A stretch of 64,000 nucleotides of DNA, from assembly GCA_018894105.1 (NCBI GenBank), contig CM032129.1, forward strand, positions 30,583,468 through 30,647,467, given 5' to 3'. Source of the DNA: Jacaranda mimosifolia. Its lineage: Eukaryota > Streptophyta > Magnoliopsida > Lamiales > Bignoniaceae. Positions 1 through 12,428 of the stretch are shown here, piece by piece (position 1 is the first letter of the stretch; every line of letters starts with the position of its first letter). The notes under the pieces were generated by a model that was given only the letters and a program-made list of their open reading frames with translations, did not search any database and was not told where the DNA came from. Made by a program: the position numbers and the translations under genes.

Positions 1-238
1 AGAAGTAAGTTCAAAGCAATCAAGTAGGAGGTAGTGCTGAAGAAATCTATCAATAGCACTCAAATTGAAAGTAAGAGTTAAAAGATCTAACAAACTTTAT
101 AACCATACCATCCCTACGAATCTGCATGGCAGAATGGACCTTATATTTCTCTTACACTTCTTTTGTTTTACTTGTGTTCTTTTTCAGAGGGTGGAAATAA
201 ATTGTGTTACAGAATTTAAAGATGATAGATTAACTTAC

Positions 239-3200
239 CAGCTGAAACTTCAATGAGCTAAATGCTTGCAACTCTCCAAGGGTCTGTAAAAGCGCATGAA
301 AGATCAGTAAATACACCATTTTCATATGCTGAAAGTTTCAAGATATTAGTTTGTGCACATCATATTCATCAAAATTAATCTCCATTCTCCAACCAAATAC
401 ATCTCAAAATTTGGAAGACACCTGCCTCACAGTAAAAGCATTATTGATTAATAATCATGTCAAATCTAGGAGTTAAAGAGTATGTAAAACCATCGTCTTT
501 CAGATTGTAGATCCAACAGTGAGAGCTAATGCAGATATCCAATAAACAACACAGATCTAGCAAAGTGGTGAATAAGAGCAATTTTAGATGGCTCACCATT
601 GTCTGAAGACCATTGACCATTACAGCCTTCTCATCAAGTGAATCACTTTCGGATAACCGTACTTCAAAGGGCCCCAAAACTCGCTCAGTCAAATTTATGA
701 GATCAAAACTCACCTACAGTTGGATTATGAAATGTCAACATTTAAACCTCATAATTTATGGATCCAAACAAGCTCATAAGTTACAAATCCAACCAAATGA
801 CAAACACATATTCTGTGGTTTTGGTTCTGCTATCATTGCCAAAGCACTCAATTGAGCATTTCATTAGATACTAATCATGGTATCATTTCAACTTGGATTC
901 ATTTGCTTGATCTCGCAGGCAAGCTTTTATGAATATAAAACCGTTAAATAGGCTACCCCTATGTGGATGGCCATCTAGCCCCTTCTAGCTCAAGGACTGC
1001 CAGTTACCACTTTGATGAAAAAATACAGATATGTGGAAAATTAAAAAAAATAAAAATGTAAAAGAAAAACAACCTTCGTGATATTGGCATGAGAAAATTA
1101 GGATAACTACGACAATATTCCTTAAGATTAAGGAAGACAGATTGAGAAAGGAAATTATCATATGATACAATTTGTTGATGAGTATCACATTTACCAAGAA
1201 AGGTTTCTCCAAGACAATGACAGATGGTATCTCCACAGCATGCAACTCAATCTCCTTGCGAGTAATGGGCTGCAAAGTGAATTCATAACTGTAAGAATAA
1301 TGACGTAACTAAGACAGACAAATATTTGATTGGTTAACTATGTAAGTCATTTGATGAAACAGAGTTTAACAAGTTAATAGTCAAAAGAGCATAACCAAAG
1401 TAATAATATCTGAACTATACACCAATTACACAGAAGATGTTGAATTTCTTCTAATATTTGAATAAGATAGCAGTGATCAATTTTAAGATTTTCACATAGA
1501 AAAAGGACTTTTCCTTTTGTGCAGCTTTCCAGATGTCAGGAAAAGGATTGGAGATCCATTTACATAGACCAACATTTCAAAGTAAATTTTCAACATTAAA
1601 CTAAGAAGTTAAAGAAAGAAGCTCGACTTACATTGCCAAGTATATGTTGTGTCTGCAGGCGACCAGGTTCACCCAAATTGGTACGCCATGTTAGCTGAAG
1701 TTTACCGAGAATGTTACTTCCCTCAACTTTCACTTGCGCATTGTCAGGCGATGACAATTTTAGTTGATAGAGATAATTATAAATTCCTCCCCCAGATCTG
1801 ATGAGAGTGGGTTCCTTGAATGTTTCTCTGTCAAAACAAAACAGGACGTAAAGGATATAACAAGACAACACAAAGTTGGACAAGTATAAGACATAATCAA
1901 TTAAAAAAAAAAGAACAAAAGACTTCTCACTAATCGCTAATTAAAAAGTATTGCTAAATTTACCTCAGCAATAAATTGTCCTCTGAAGAATGATCAGCAA
2001 CTTTCAGCACTGTTGCACTCCAATGCTGAGCTGGCTCAAACTCAACTTGGTCCATGTAAAGGTTAGATTTCGTATGATTTTCTATACAAGCCTCCAGAAA
2101 AGTTGTGTCCTGAGAGAAGAGTGACTTGACTATCATAAAGACGGAAAACTGTTTAACAAAGAACACACATTGATAGAACTGACAGGCACTCAAACAGCTT
2201 TCATCACAACCTGATAAACCAAATGCACAATTGCACATCCTATTACCACAATAAGATGATCAGACAAGCTGGCAGAAAATGAGTGACATTTAATGAAGCC
2301 TCTGCCAGTGTTGTGCAGCTGCAAATACTAATGTGAATTGCATATCAATGTAGTTGAGTACAAATTAAATATGTTCCCATGGTAACATCTCCAACGACCC
2401 ATCATCATGAAGGAAACTAACATGAAGAGTAACGTGGGTAACAGACACTCATCTAACCATCCTAAAGTCTGACAAATAACTGCAGATTCTTTCTCCTCGC
2501 ATTATGCTATAGCAATAATTTACTACATACATACAATGAATTCCAGAAGGTCATGAACTTACACACCATAGCTTTAACCACTCCTCAACGTACCTTAATA
2601 TTGCGAACCTGCATGAAGAGGAGAGTAATTGTTACATTCTTGAAATGTTAAAGATATGATATGCTAATATATAAATAGGAACTTACAAGAAAACATTCTG
2701 CCTGTAATTATATATAAAAAGAAAATTTCTGTATAAGTCTAAGGGACGTGTACATTGCATGGCGTGAGAAATTTCATGATAGAGTACCTTAGTCCGAACT
2801 GAGAGGGGGTTAGAAACCATGAACTTGAAAAACTGCGGGAGATACTTCCTCTCACCATCACCATCAGTGTAAAGTGCAGTGCACACCAAGCTATTGATGA
2901 AAGATAACAACAATTCAAAACAAGTTAGAATACTCTATACCACAGCACACTAAAACTAATTAGAAAAAGTGATTTTAAAGCGCTTTTTTGGATTAGCTTA
3001 CGTGTGGGCACCAAGTTCTTTCACATCATGTTCCACAATGAAATCATAACGTCCAGCAGCACGTATTGATTCAACAGGTGATTTTGATGTATCCAAAAGC
3101 AGTATTCTCTGTCTTTCCGTTTGAATTTCAGCCTATTGACAATCAAATGTGAAGTTTAAGTTGTGGATTCTGAGTTGCAACTAGCAGCCACGAGGACATT

Positions 3201-4658
3201 GGACTCAGTGTCTCCCAGTGAAAGCATCTGCTAGAACAAGAATGCTGGTGTGTGTACAATTTCTCCAAATAAATCATCATGGATTTGCATCTTTCATTTG
3301 ATGTATCTTGGAGAACACGTCACTTTTAATTTCTGTGCTTTCTTGCGGCACAATCTATAGGTAGGTTATTCTAATTCTCATCATTGTTTCTAATGTACAA
3401 AGATAGAAAATCTTCTTGCAAAGCTTGAACTTAAACTATGTAAAAGGAACATTAATAAAATTCAAACTAGCAAGAAGACCTTCAACTTTCTGAGAAGGAA
3501 AAAGAAAAAAAATAACCCATACGAATGGCAAAAGAGCACACAAACAGACACATGCATCCCTGGCAAAACTCTATCAACCAGTGTGTAGAGACCAAAAATG
3601 AGGGAAAGCGTCCAAATGCTGGAAGAGAAAAGAAAATATGCCAGTAGAAAGTGATGACTCAGACTTTGTGACATTCACTGTCAAGTTGCTGGCATAAGTG
3701 ATTAAAAAGCCACAAAATCTATATAATTTGCTTTCACCTCAAATATAAAGAAGAAAACTAATTTGCTAGGAGCAATCCTCTAGATGCAGTCACCCTGAGC
3801 CAAACTATTTAACCACAGTTACGTCATAAATGTACGTGATGCATGTATGGTGTGTGTGTTTGTGTACATGTGTTTATGTATGTATATATAAAGTTGTATT
3901 CAACTCCCGGAATTCACGTGTAATGCCATAATGCCCCCGGCCCGCACAACCAGAACCATCTGTTCTTTCTTCAAAACCATTATACAGGACTTAAAATCAT
4001 CCAAAAGCACATTCTGAATCTAACCATCCAAGTAATAATTCGGAACAACATACCCTCAGAGAAGGTAAAAATTACCTTAATTACAACATCCCGGACTTCA
4101 AAATTGGAGCTGTTGTTGATACTTACATAACTGCAAAAAGTCTCCCCCAGATATATCGCCCTAATCAAGAAAAAAGAAATGAGTACAGAGAGCAAAATAC
4201 ACACTTCATTTAATTAACAGCCGAGCTAGAAGTAACAAATCCAAATTCCATTTTCTCACCAAAAAAAAAAAAAAAAAGTACAACCTCAACCAGCACACTG
4301 TCCAGTACATTCTATAATATGGAACGTAATGTATATGCGTGTACACATACCCAAAGGATTGGGGGAGGACGAGAAGGCCGGGGAGGCCAAGAGAGTCGGT
4401 GGGGTGCTGGAGGAGGAATCTGCTGCGGTAGCTGAGATCGGAGGGATCTACGGCAGAGGTAACTGATTGGCTACTGAGAAGGCGAGGGAGATGAGACGCG
4501 GCAACTGGATCGTCGAACAGGTCCTCGCCGAAGAGGAGATCGCAGGGGTCGATTTTGAGAGGGGAAGTGTCCACGTCGAGCGTCGGACGGCACAACCGCA
4601 TCACCCTGAACGCCAGCGAGTGCGGCGCCTGCTGCCCCCCGCCGCCACCGCCGCTCAT
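239..4658 (-). CDS. TRAPPC13: TRAPP complex subunit 13 homologue, 3' end off the window
   Basis: The product is an accessory subunit of the TRAPP tethering complex, which acts in ER-Golgi and Golgi vesicle traffic. Ten exons join in frame to 409 codons: 4351-4658, 4076-4160, 3002-3132, 2788-2890, 2594-2608, 1964-2109, 1632-1827, 1189-1269, 597-713 and 239-283. All introns are GT-AG. Recognition rests on family-typical stretches: HSLAFRVMRLCRP near the N-terminus, FCSYVSINNSS, YDFIVEHDVKELGAHTLVC, FLEACIENHTKSNLYMDQV and LGPFEV. Exon 1 opens with a glycine run and the first ATG (4658) starts the only plausible frame. The last visible exon ends LKFQL before a GTAAG donor, so I infer roughly 30 C-terminal residues beyond base 1. 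Exon 5 is only 15 nt. The upstream flank runs directly into the U1 repeat. The family call is firm; the exact donor of intron 8 (GTGATA) is less certain. Confidence 0.9.
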
Positions 4659-4869
4659 CCCTTTCGTTTTCTTGAGTTATCAGAATTATTGATTATCTTC
4701 TTTGTATTTGCCGCCGGAAGTGGTGTTGAACACTAGACTCGACTTACAGCCGGAGAAACAAAGAGATGATTGACTGGAAAGCGCACTTCTGTTAGCTAAC
4801 GCTTTTGAGTTTCATTTTCACGTTTCTCTGCTGCCAACTGCTTTTAATATTGAGTTGAAAAAGGAAAGT
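4659..4869 (-). promoter_or_regulatory. Leader and proximal promoter of the TRAPPC13 homologue
   Basis: About 210 bp separate the TRAPPC13 start codon from the point where similarity to the downstream repeat units begins. The stretch is less AT-rich than the repeats and should hold the leader and core promoter. I see no clear TATA box. The promoter space before the repeat array is short, so distal control elements, if any, would lie within U1. Confidence 0.4.
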
Positions 4870-5085
4870 CAAAATTATTACTGAAAGGTTCAATGGCCTT
4901 AGCAAATGAAAAATATCCAAACAAAAAATTCTTGTGTTATTCCACTAATTAATTAGTCGAGTGATATCGTCCTAAAATCAGAGTTTAAAGTTAGATAACT
5001 CGAAATACGTATGTATATATGAATGAATAAATAAATAGTATCAACCCACTAAAAAGTGCATCTAAGAAAATAATAACATGATGTT

Positions 5086-5379
5086 TAGGGATTGAGTCAA
5101 AATTTTTCATTATGGGGGCGCAAAATTCTGAATTACTAAAATATGATATATATATATGTTTTCTTTTTTTAATTTTATCATATATACTAATCATTCAAAA
5201 CCTATAATTTCAAAACAATCAATATGATAAGAATAGGGCATATTTTCAATAAAATAAAAGGTAATTTTATAATTTGAATGATGATAAAATTGTAATATTT
5301 TAAAATTTTCAATATAAAAAATTAAGTTTCAATATTTTGAGGGGGCGGCCGCCCGTATCAGCCCCCTTGTCTCCATCTA
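5086..5379. mobile_element. Small hAT-like non-autonomous insertion in U1
   Basis: U1 carries about 290 bp here that are missing from the equivalent position of U2 (near 8210) and U4 (near 18945). The ends read TAGGGATTGAGTCAA and, in reverse complement, TAGATGGAGACAA, which are weakly matching inverted termini. A G-rich then C-rich segment containing GGCGGCCGCC lies near the right end. The flanking sequences GATGTTTA and GGTGTTTA look like an imperfect 8-bp target duplication, but the exact borders are unresolved. Assignment to hAT rests on the termini only. Confidence 0.4.
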
Positions 5380-5766
5380 TGGTGGTGTTTAAGCCTAATT
5401 GTATTATAATGTGGACAACTTGGTAGTTTTACATTGGTAATAAGGGCAATCTCATAATTTTAATACTTTTAATTGAAAATGTCAAATTATTCACCTTGAT
5501 ATTTAAATTACAAGCTACAAGATCAATCATTTATATCTTTTATTTAATCTGATACTTCATTTTTTTATTTTATACCATGAATAATCATCAATTGTATAAA
5601 GGTATTCTTAAATCAATATTTAATTGTGAATAAAAATATATTATATATATTTATAAAATAAAACATATAATAAAATACAAATTAAGATAAGAGATGGAAA
5701 ATACTTTGTAAATTTTAAAAGAATTGGAAGTGAAATAGCCTTAATGGCTCGGCGCTGCAAAATAAG

Positions 5767-5789
5767 CCCCCCCCCCCCCCCCCCCCCCC
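5767..5789. repeat. Poly(C) run
   Basis: An uninterrupted run of cytosines sits at a junction where U1 differs from U2 and U4. A similar C run lies near 18786-18802 in U4 at a different place in the unit. The exact length should be treated as uncertain because such runs are error-prone in sequencing. Confidence 0.7.
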
Positions 5790-8044
5790 AACATTAGAGT
5801 AGAGATTAGTAATTTACAGAATATTTGGTTAAATTTATTTAAAATATTTTATAAACTTCTACATTATATAAAATATTTTTAAAAATTATAAAATATCATA
5901 TTTTATTTTAAAAAATAAAATTTTAAAGTATTTGAATAAAATAAGATATTATAATTTGAAAGATGTTAGTGGTGATAATTTCATAATTGACATGATTAAA
6001 ATTAAAGAAGATCATTAAAATTTTAAAAAAAATTATGAACTCCTTCTTTTTTCTTTAAAAAATAAGAGTTTATAAGATTTTAACATCTTATTTTGAAAAT
6101 TTATAAATTCTTTTTACAAAAAAATATTTTTTAACATTTATAAGATATTTTGAAAAACTTATAAATTTACCGAAACATCCTTTTAATACCAGATGCACGT
6201 GGTCATATTTGAACCTTTAAACGTTGCTATATTTGGTCCTCAGAAAATATAAATTTGAAACGTATTATATGGATTATCATAACATATGTTTGATTTCAAT
6301 TATAAAAATATTTACTATTTTTGATAAGCTAAAATGCCAAGTTTTATTTATTTTTCTGAATATCTTTTTGAAAATTCAAAATTAATTTCAAAACTTACAA
6401 CTCATTCCAATCAATCCTCACTTCCAAGTTTCATTTTTTTTTTTTTTTTTTTAGAGCATCATTTACAACAAGTCTATAAATTCAATTATCAAATTAAGAA
6501 GATCAGTCTTTCAACAAATCAATAGAATACAAATATCAAATTAAAGAAGATGGAAGCACAAATTTCACAAGACCACAACGAAGAAGTGCATATAAAGTGC
6601 ACACAAAAACGCTCATTTGAATCGGACACAAGACTCCCAGATAATAAAAAAAAAATTAATGTCATTGGACTACAAACTACTGGACCACGTCCCAGTTTCA
6701 AATTTATGCAAGAATTGAAACAGTAGGTCTAATTCTATGGTCTTCCCCTCGACTCGTATAAAATATCACGAAGAGGAAAAAGGAAAATCAAACATTAAAT
6801 GTGGCCGAAACCAAATGCGACATAGAAAGACATTTGAAAATTTCCAAATATCTAAAAAAAGCTATTCTTCTTCTTTACGTCAATTCTACAAATATTATGG
6901 TCTTTCTCGGGTTTGATTAATTTGAAAAGGTTTTAGGTTTAAGTACTGAAAATTAAATAGTCGAGGGGTCAATTAATCGAATATGAAATTCGAAGTTTTA
7001 ATATTAATGAATTATAATATATATGCAAATAATAATAATAATTTCACTATTTTTGCACCAAGGTGTGCAAAATTTGGTTCAAATTGTAAAGTAAACTGAA
7101 TGAAACAAAATTTTATTGTTTAGTTTGATTTTATGATTTGAAATATATATATATATATATATATTAATTAGCCCAAACACCGAACAAGAAGTTGCAATTT
7201 TAAGCAAAATATTAGAAAAATTATATTTCTTTTATAAATTTCAAGCTAAATTGTAATATTATGGTACGGTTTAGTTTGAAAATTTCCAAATAATATTAAT
7301 TATTATTTAAAACTATTTGATTAAATTTATAAGCTATTTAAAATATCTTATAAGATACTTGAATGCTTATTAAATGTTAATAAATATTTGGTAAATTTAG
7401 TGCAAATTCACTAATGAAAATAGATGTATTGACTTTTTGTTAAAGAAAAGAAGGTTTGGTTACAAAACTATAGTTACCGGCCCTTCATTTATTCAGGATA
7501 TGATGATAGAGTACTTTATGCAATTGACGTTCTTACTTTTTAAAATGCATTTTCAAGATAAAATTTGTTCATAATATTTAAAAAAAAGGAAGATTTTTTT
7601 TCTTCAAAAAAAGATTAAATGTGGAATTTACATAATATTTACTTAATAATTAAGAACAAAACAACCATTATACAAGTTAAAATAAAATGAGTCAAGCATG
7701 AGTCAAGTTTCGAAAAAAAAAAAAAATGTAGGCTCGACCTCAATATTTTGAGCTCGAGCTTAGTATCGAGCTCAACTCAATAAAATTTAAATATTATTAT
7801 TTAATATATATAAAGTGTGCAAAAATAAAAAAAAGTAAATTATTAATATAAATAGTTATTTAATTAATATATAAAAACTATTTGAAAAATAGAAAAAAAG
7901 CTTGCAAGCGGAACAATTGAATCAAGGTTTGAACCAAGCTAGCTCATTATAAAGCTTGGGTTCAAGAAGTTCGACTTGAGCTCAAAACAGTTCGAGTTCG
8001 AATTAAGCTATAATTCAATTGACCTAATTCATCTTACACCCCTA

Positions 8045-11000
8045 ATAGAAAGCCTAAAAAGTTTAGAGGCCTTAATAAATGAAATTATTCAAACGAAAAA
8101 TTCTTACATTATGCTACCGGATAATTAATTAAGTGAAATTAAGTTGAAATACGAATTTGCATAACGAACGCACTAAAAAGAGCACCCAGAAAAAGTATAA
8201 CGTGGCGTTTAGACCTAATTGTATTACAAGCCCTTCAAACATTAGAGTGGAGATTAGTAATTAGAAAGTATTTGATTAATTATTTAAAAGATTCCATAAA
8301 TTTTTAAATTTTATAAAATATTTTATTTGTTAGCTTTTATTTTCAAAATAAAATTTTAAAATATTTGAATAAAATAAAATATTAGGGCTCATAAAATGTT
8401 AGTAATGATAATTTCGTAATTGATATAATTGAAATTAGAGAAGATCTTTAAAATTTTAAAAGTAAATTGGGAACTCTTTTTTTTTTTTTTTTTCAAAAAT
8501 ATATAAGATTTTAACATCTTATTTTGAGAGTTTACAATTTTTTTTTTAATAATACCATATGTTTTTAATATTTTATAAGCTTTCAAATATTTACAAAATA
8601 TTTTGAAAAATTATTAAGTTCATCTAAACATTTTTCTAGTACTAGATGCAAGTGGTCGTAACATATGTTTGATTTCAATTATAAATATATTTGCTATTTT
8701 TGATAAGAAAAAATGCCAACTTTTATTTATTTTTCATTTTTTCTGAATATCCTTTTGAAAATTCAAAATTAATTTCAAAACTTACAACTAATTATCAATC
8801 ATCACTTCCAAGTTTCAAACCTACGTAAGAACCGACACCGTAGGTCTAATTCTATGGTCTTCCCCTCGACTCATAGAAATTTCACATAGAAGAAAAGAAA
8901 AATCAAATATGAAACGCGACATGGAAAAAAAAAATAAAATAAAAAACATGAAATGCGACATAGAAAGACATTTGAAAAAATCCAAATATCTAAGAAAATA
9001 TTCTTCTTCTTTTGTTGGATTCACACCAGTCTTTCTATTTTTATGAAAATGACATTTGTTTGGTTGCCTAAACAGTCAATTCTACAAATATTACGGTCTT
9101 TGTGGGGTTTGATTAATTTGAAAAGGGTTTAGGTTATGTATCTATAATTGAATAGTCGAGAGGTCAATTAACTTAATATGAAATTTGAAATTTTAATTTT
9201 AATGAATCATAATATATGTGTTTGTGTAAAATTAAAAAATAATAATAATTACACTATTGTTGCATTGAGGTTAGGAGTGTATATTCGGTTAAAATTGATC
9301 GAATTGTTTCGATTGAAATTGAACCGATCACAAAATCAAAATCGAAATCGAAAAATTGAAAAAAATTAGTTAAGATTGAAACTGAAACGAACCCAAAAAA
9401 AAAAAAAAAAAACTTATTTTTTGCATAAAAAAAGTGTGACAAAAGTTTGTTTGATAAAAGTAAGTTTGTTTAATAAAAAATTTGAATTAGGTCAGTTATT
9501 CTTTTAGTATCAAAGAAATTATTTGATAAAAGTATATTGATAATTTTTTTTTTTGTATATTGAAAATATTTGTTTTGATAAAATTATAATTTATCTATTC
9601 TAAATAAATATATTTAAAATATTATAAATTTAAGAAAATAAATAAATATTTTAATTATTTGATATTATAAAATTAATGAGTGTACTAAAATTGCTAGCTT
9701 ATAATCGCCAAGGTAGATGCACATGATATTTGCATATTAAAACCTTAATTGTCAAGGTCGAATAGTAAATTAAAATTTAAACTCAGTCTACTAAAGTTAA
9801 ATATCCAAATTAATCCAATGACATCATATTATATATTGTGGATTTGTAATTTTTGTGAAAAATACAATTATAACCTTATTAAATCTTCATTTCTAAAGGA
9901 TAATTTTGGAATGTTGATAAAATTTGTATCGAAACTATCTTTTTTATGTTTAATTATCCAATTTATCCTTCAAACTATATTACCAATTTTTGTTGTTGGA
10001 ATAAATAATAGGACAAATTATACAAATGAACAAAAATAATTTCTATTGTAGACACAAAACGGTCTTTGTTTTTATAATAATATAGATAAAATCTTTATTG
10101 GCCAACAGATGCAATATACTGTGAACTCGTTTGCTTAGTATGTTTGGATTAAGTATGATATGTATGATTAGGATAAATAAGGAGTTATTGTGTATCCTAT
10201 TTAATATTTATTTACATATTTTAAATAATTTGTTATCCAACTTTGATTGTTTGTTTGGCATGATTATCTCATTTGATAAACTATAATTTATTTCTAATTT
10301 AAGTTGGAAAATATATCACACCATAGGACCTTGATATACAAGCCAAGAGTGGCCTTAAATGCATGCGGGGGCCCTAACTGTATCAAGGGCTTCTAAAAAT
10401 AAACCAAACATTGGAATTGAGTTGAATTGTGTATATATCATGTAATATCAAAGCAAGCAAACGAGCTCTACTACCACAGGAATAATCGAATATGATTCAA
10501 TCCTTTATTCCTTAGTTTGCAATTTAAATTAAATTTTCAATTTTATTCATCAACAATTCAACATACCCCATAATATATATAAGTTTAATTAATTAATTAA
10601 TTAAAAGAAAATTTTTAATTTTCTTTTTGTATAATATTTTTTTGCTCTTTAAATCATAATCATTTATTTTTTATATTTAATGTGTATTTGTTTGTATAAT
10701 AAAAAAATTATGCAATTGTACAGTTTGAGTTTTAAAAAAAATATCATTTTTTTTGTATCGTAACTATTCATGGTTTTACATGTTATATATTAATATCTAT
10801 ACTATTTATAAAATGTAGGGTTTGTAATAACTATTTTGATATATTTAGCAATAAGATGATAAAGTCAATTATATTTTATAAAATAAAGATAATGTTGTTT
10901 TATTTTCTTTTCTCCAATTTTACTTCTTTTTTTCTGAATTATTTCACCATCTTATCAAAAATTTCCTTTTATTTATCCCAAAAACTTAAAAATACATTAA

Positions 11001-11944
11001 AATTTACATCATTTGAAAAATTATATATTTATTTATCTTAGATTTAAAAAATTTAATAAAAAATATGAAATAAAACTAAAATTTATGTGAAATAATAAAA
11101 TTTTATATATAAAAAAATTTGGTACAGAATAGAACCAAATAGATTTTTTTATTTTTTTATTTTCGGTTCAATTTTGGCCAACCGAGTAAAAAAATCGAAC
11201 CACATCGAACCAAAATCAATTTTTTTTAAATACAAAATAAAAAATTGAATCGAGCCTATTTTTTTTAACACCTCTAGTTTGGTTCGGCTTGATTTTTTGA
11301 TTTTCGATCGATTTTTCTTTTTAACACCTCTAACTGAGGTGTGCGTATTTGGTTCAAATTGTGAATTAAACCGATTAAATTGAAATTTTAGTGTTCAATT
11401 TGTTTATGGATTGAAAAAACATATAAATATTAATTTGCCCAACCACTGAACAAGAAGTTGCAATTTTAAGCAATATATTTGAAAATTTATATTTCTTTTA
11501 TATATTTTGAGCTAAATTGTAAATTTAATCGTAATATTTTGGTGTGGTTGAGTCTGAAAATTTCCAAATAGTAATATTATTGTTTTGAAAGTGTTGGACT
11601 GAGCTTATAAGTTCTTCAAAATATCTTATAAAATGTTTGAATGCTTATTAGTTGTCAAAAAGTATTTGACAAATTCACTGCAAACTCATTATTGAAAATA
11701 GATGCGTTAACTTTTTGTAAAAGAAAATAAAAGAAGATTTGGCTACAAAACTACAGTTACCACTTCATTTATTTAGGATATGATGATATAATATTTTATA
11801 TTATTGAAGTTCTTGCTACTCAAAATGCATTTTTAAGATAATTTTTTTCATAATATTCGAAACAACTGAACTTCTACATTGGCGACAAATCTTATTATGA
11901 AAAATATTTTCATATCTTGAGTCAAGAACTTGATTTGTTTTGTT
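8045..11944 (+). repeat. Repeat unit U2 (second direct copy, expanded by an insertion)
   Basis: It carries the same block order as U1, from the ATTCAAACGAAAAATTCTT block near 8092 to the CATAATATTCGAAACAAC block near 11850. It is longer than U1 because a hAT-like element of about 2.06 kb (9272-11332) interrupts the block that reads TTGCACTGAGG-GTGCAT in U4. Its right end, with CAAGAACTTGATTTGTTTTG near 11925, matches the end of the corresponding part of U4 near 21280. No gene was recognised. Confidence 0.7.
9272..11332. mobile_element. hAT-like non-autonomous element in U2
   Basis: The left end reads TAGGAGTGTATATTCGG and the right end, in reverse complement, TAGAGGTGTTAAAAAG, in the style of hAT termini. 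Flanking octamers ATTGAGGT (9264-9271) and ACTGAGGT (11333-11340) match at 7 of 8 positions, fitting an 8-bp hAT target duplication. The paralogous empty site in U1 (near 7050) and U4 (near 20680) supports insertion after the unit was duplicated. The element is AT-rich with CGAAATCGAAA and CGAACCAAAATC words near its ends. No transposase frame was found, so it is likely non-autonomous. Confidence 0.65.
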
Positions 11945-11998
11945 AGTGTCTTTACTGTTCAATTTGGTATATTATTTGAAATATATATATATATATAT

Positions 11999-12322
11999 TG
12001 TTATGAATATATTAATTGTGGATGTCCATTTACATTCTCAACTCACATTCATCCCCCTTGAATTCCTTGATCTTCGTAATTCATAAATAAAATTTGTTGA
12101 ACTATGTGATTCAATTTATAATCATTTATGAATCCCCCATTTTGTAACTCTATAAATTGAGGGTTTTGGAACCTCATTTGTAAGTAAGAAATACAAAAAC
12201 TTATCAGAAGCTAATCAAAAGGCTTATTGAATTCCTACCTATATCTCTTTGTCTTATTCTCTTTTATTATATTTCATATTTTCATCAGTCAAGTTTAATT
12301 ATCTTGGCATTATTTTACAACA
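11999..12322 (+). repeat. Left (5') LTR of the copia element
   Basis: This 324-bp direct repeat starts TGTTATG and ends TACAACA. A TATA-like box (TATAAAT) lies at 12151-12157 and would set the transcription start in the second half of the LTR. The paired LTR at 17307 has the same length and is nearly identical. Confidence 0.95.
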
Positions 12323-12340
12323 CGTTATCAGCACGACTCT
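12323..12340 (+). other. Putative primer-binding site of the copia element
   Basis: Immediately after the left LTR the sequence reads CGTTATCAGCACGACTCT, in the position where a tRNA primes minus-strand synthesis. Position is the main argument. I could not assign the priming tRNA. Confidence 0.5.
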
Positions 12341-12428
12341 ACCTTCGTGAAATATAGTAAAAGTTGAAGACCCTGTTGTTTAAGCAATTCAAGATAATAT
12401 TAAGGTAAGGCTGTTTATTTCTTTCCTT

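Larger units (their letters stand above)
4870..8044 (+). repeat. Repeat unit U1 (first of four direct copies)
   Basis: This AT-rich non-coding stretch shares an ordered series of blocks with 8045-11944, 11945-18590 and 18591-21990. Examples are the ATTCAAACAAAAAATTCTT block (near 4915, 8095, 18630), AACATTAGAGTGGAGATTAG (near 5790, 8240, 18970), GGTCTAATTCTATGGTCTT (6726, 8842, 19646), ACAAGAAGTTGCAATTTTAA (7175, 11450, 20800) and AGGATATGATGATA near 7494, 11775 and 18032. The order is the same in every copy, which supports direct duplication rather than independent insertions. U1 also holds a hAT-like insertion near 5086-5379, a C run near 5767, a TA run near 7146 and a CTCGAG-rich tail (about 7685-8044) shared with U3. 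No coding potential was recognised. Confidence 0.75.

Noticed and set aside
65..855. Plus-strand open frames of 63 and 80 codons at the left edge
   Set aside because: They overlap introns and exons of the minus-strand TRAPPC13 gene and show no family features.
7685..8044. Separate MITE call for the CTCGAG-rich tail shared by U1 and U3
   Set aside because: The right end TACACCCCTA looks hAT-like, but no matching left terminus or duplication could be found, so it is reported only as part of the repeat units.
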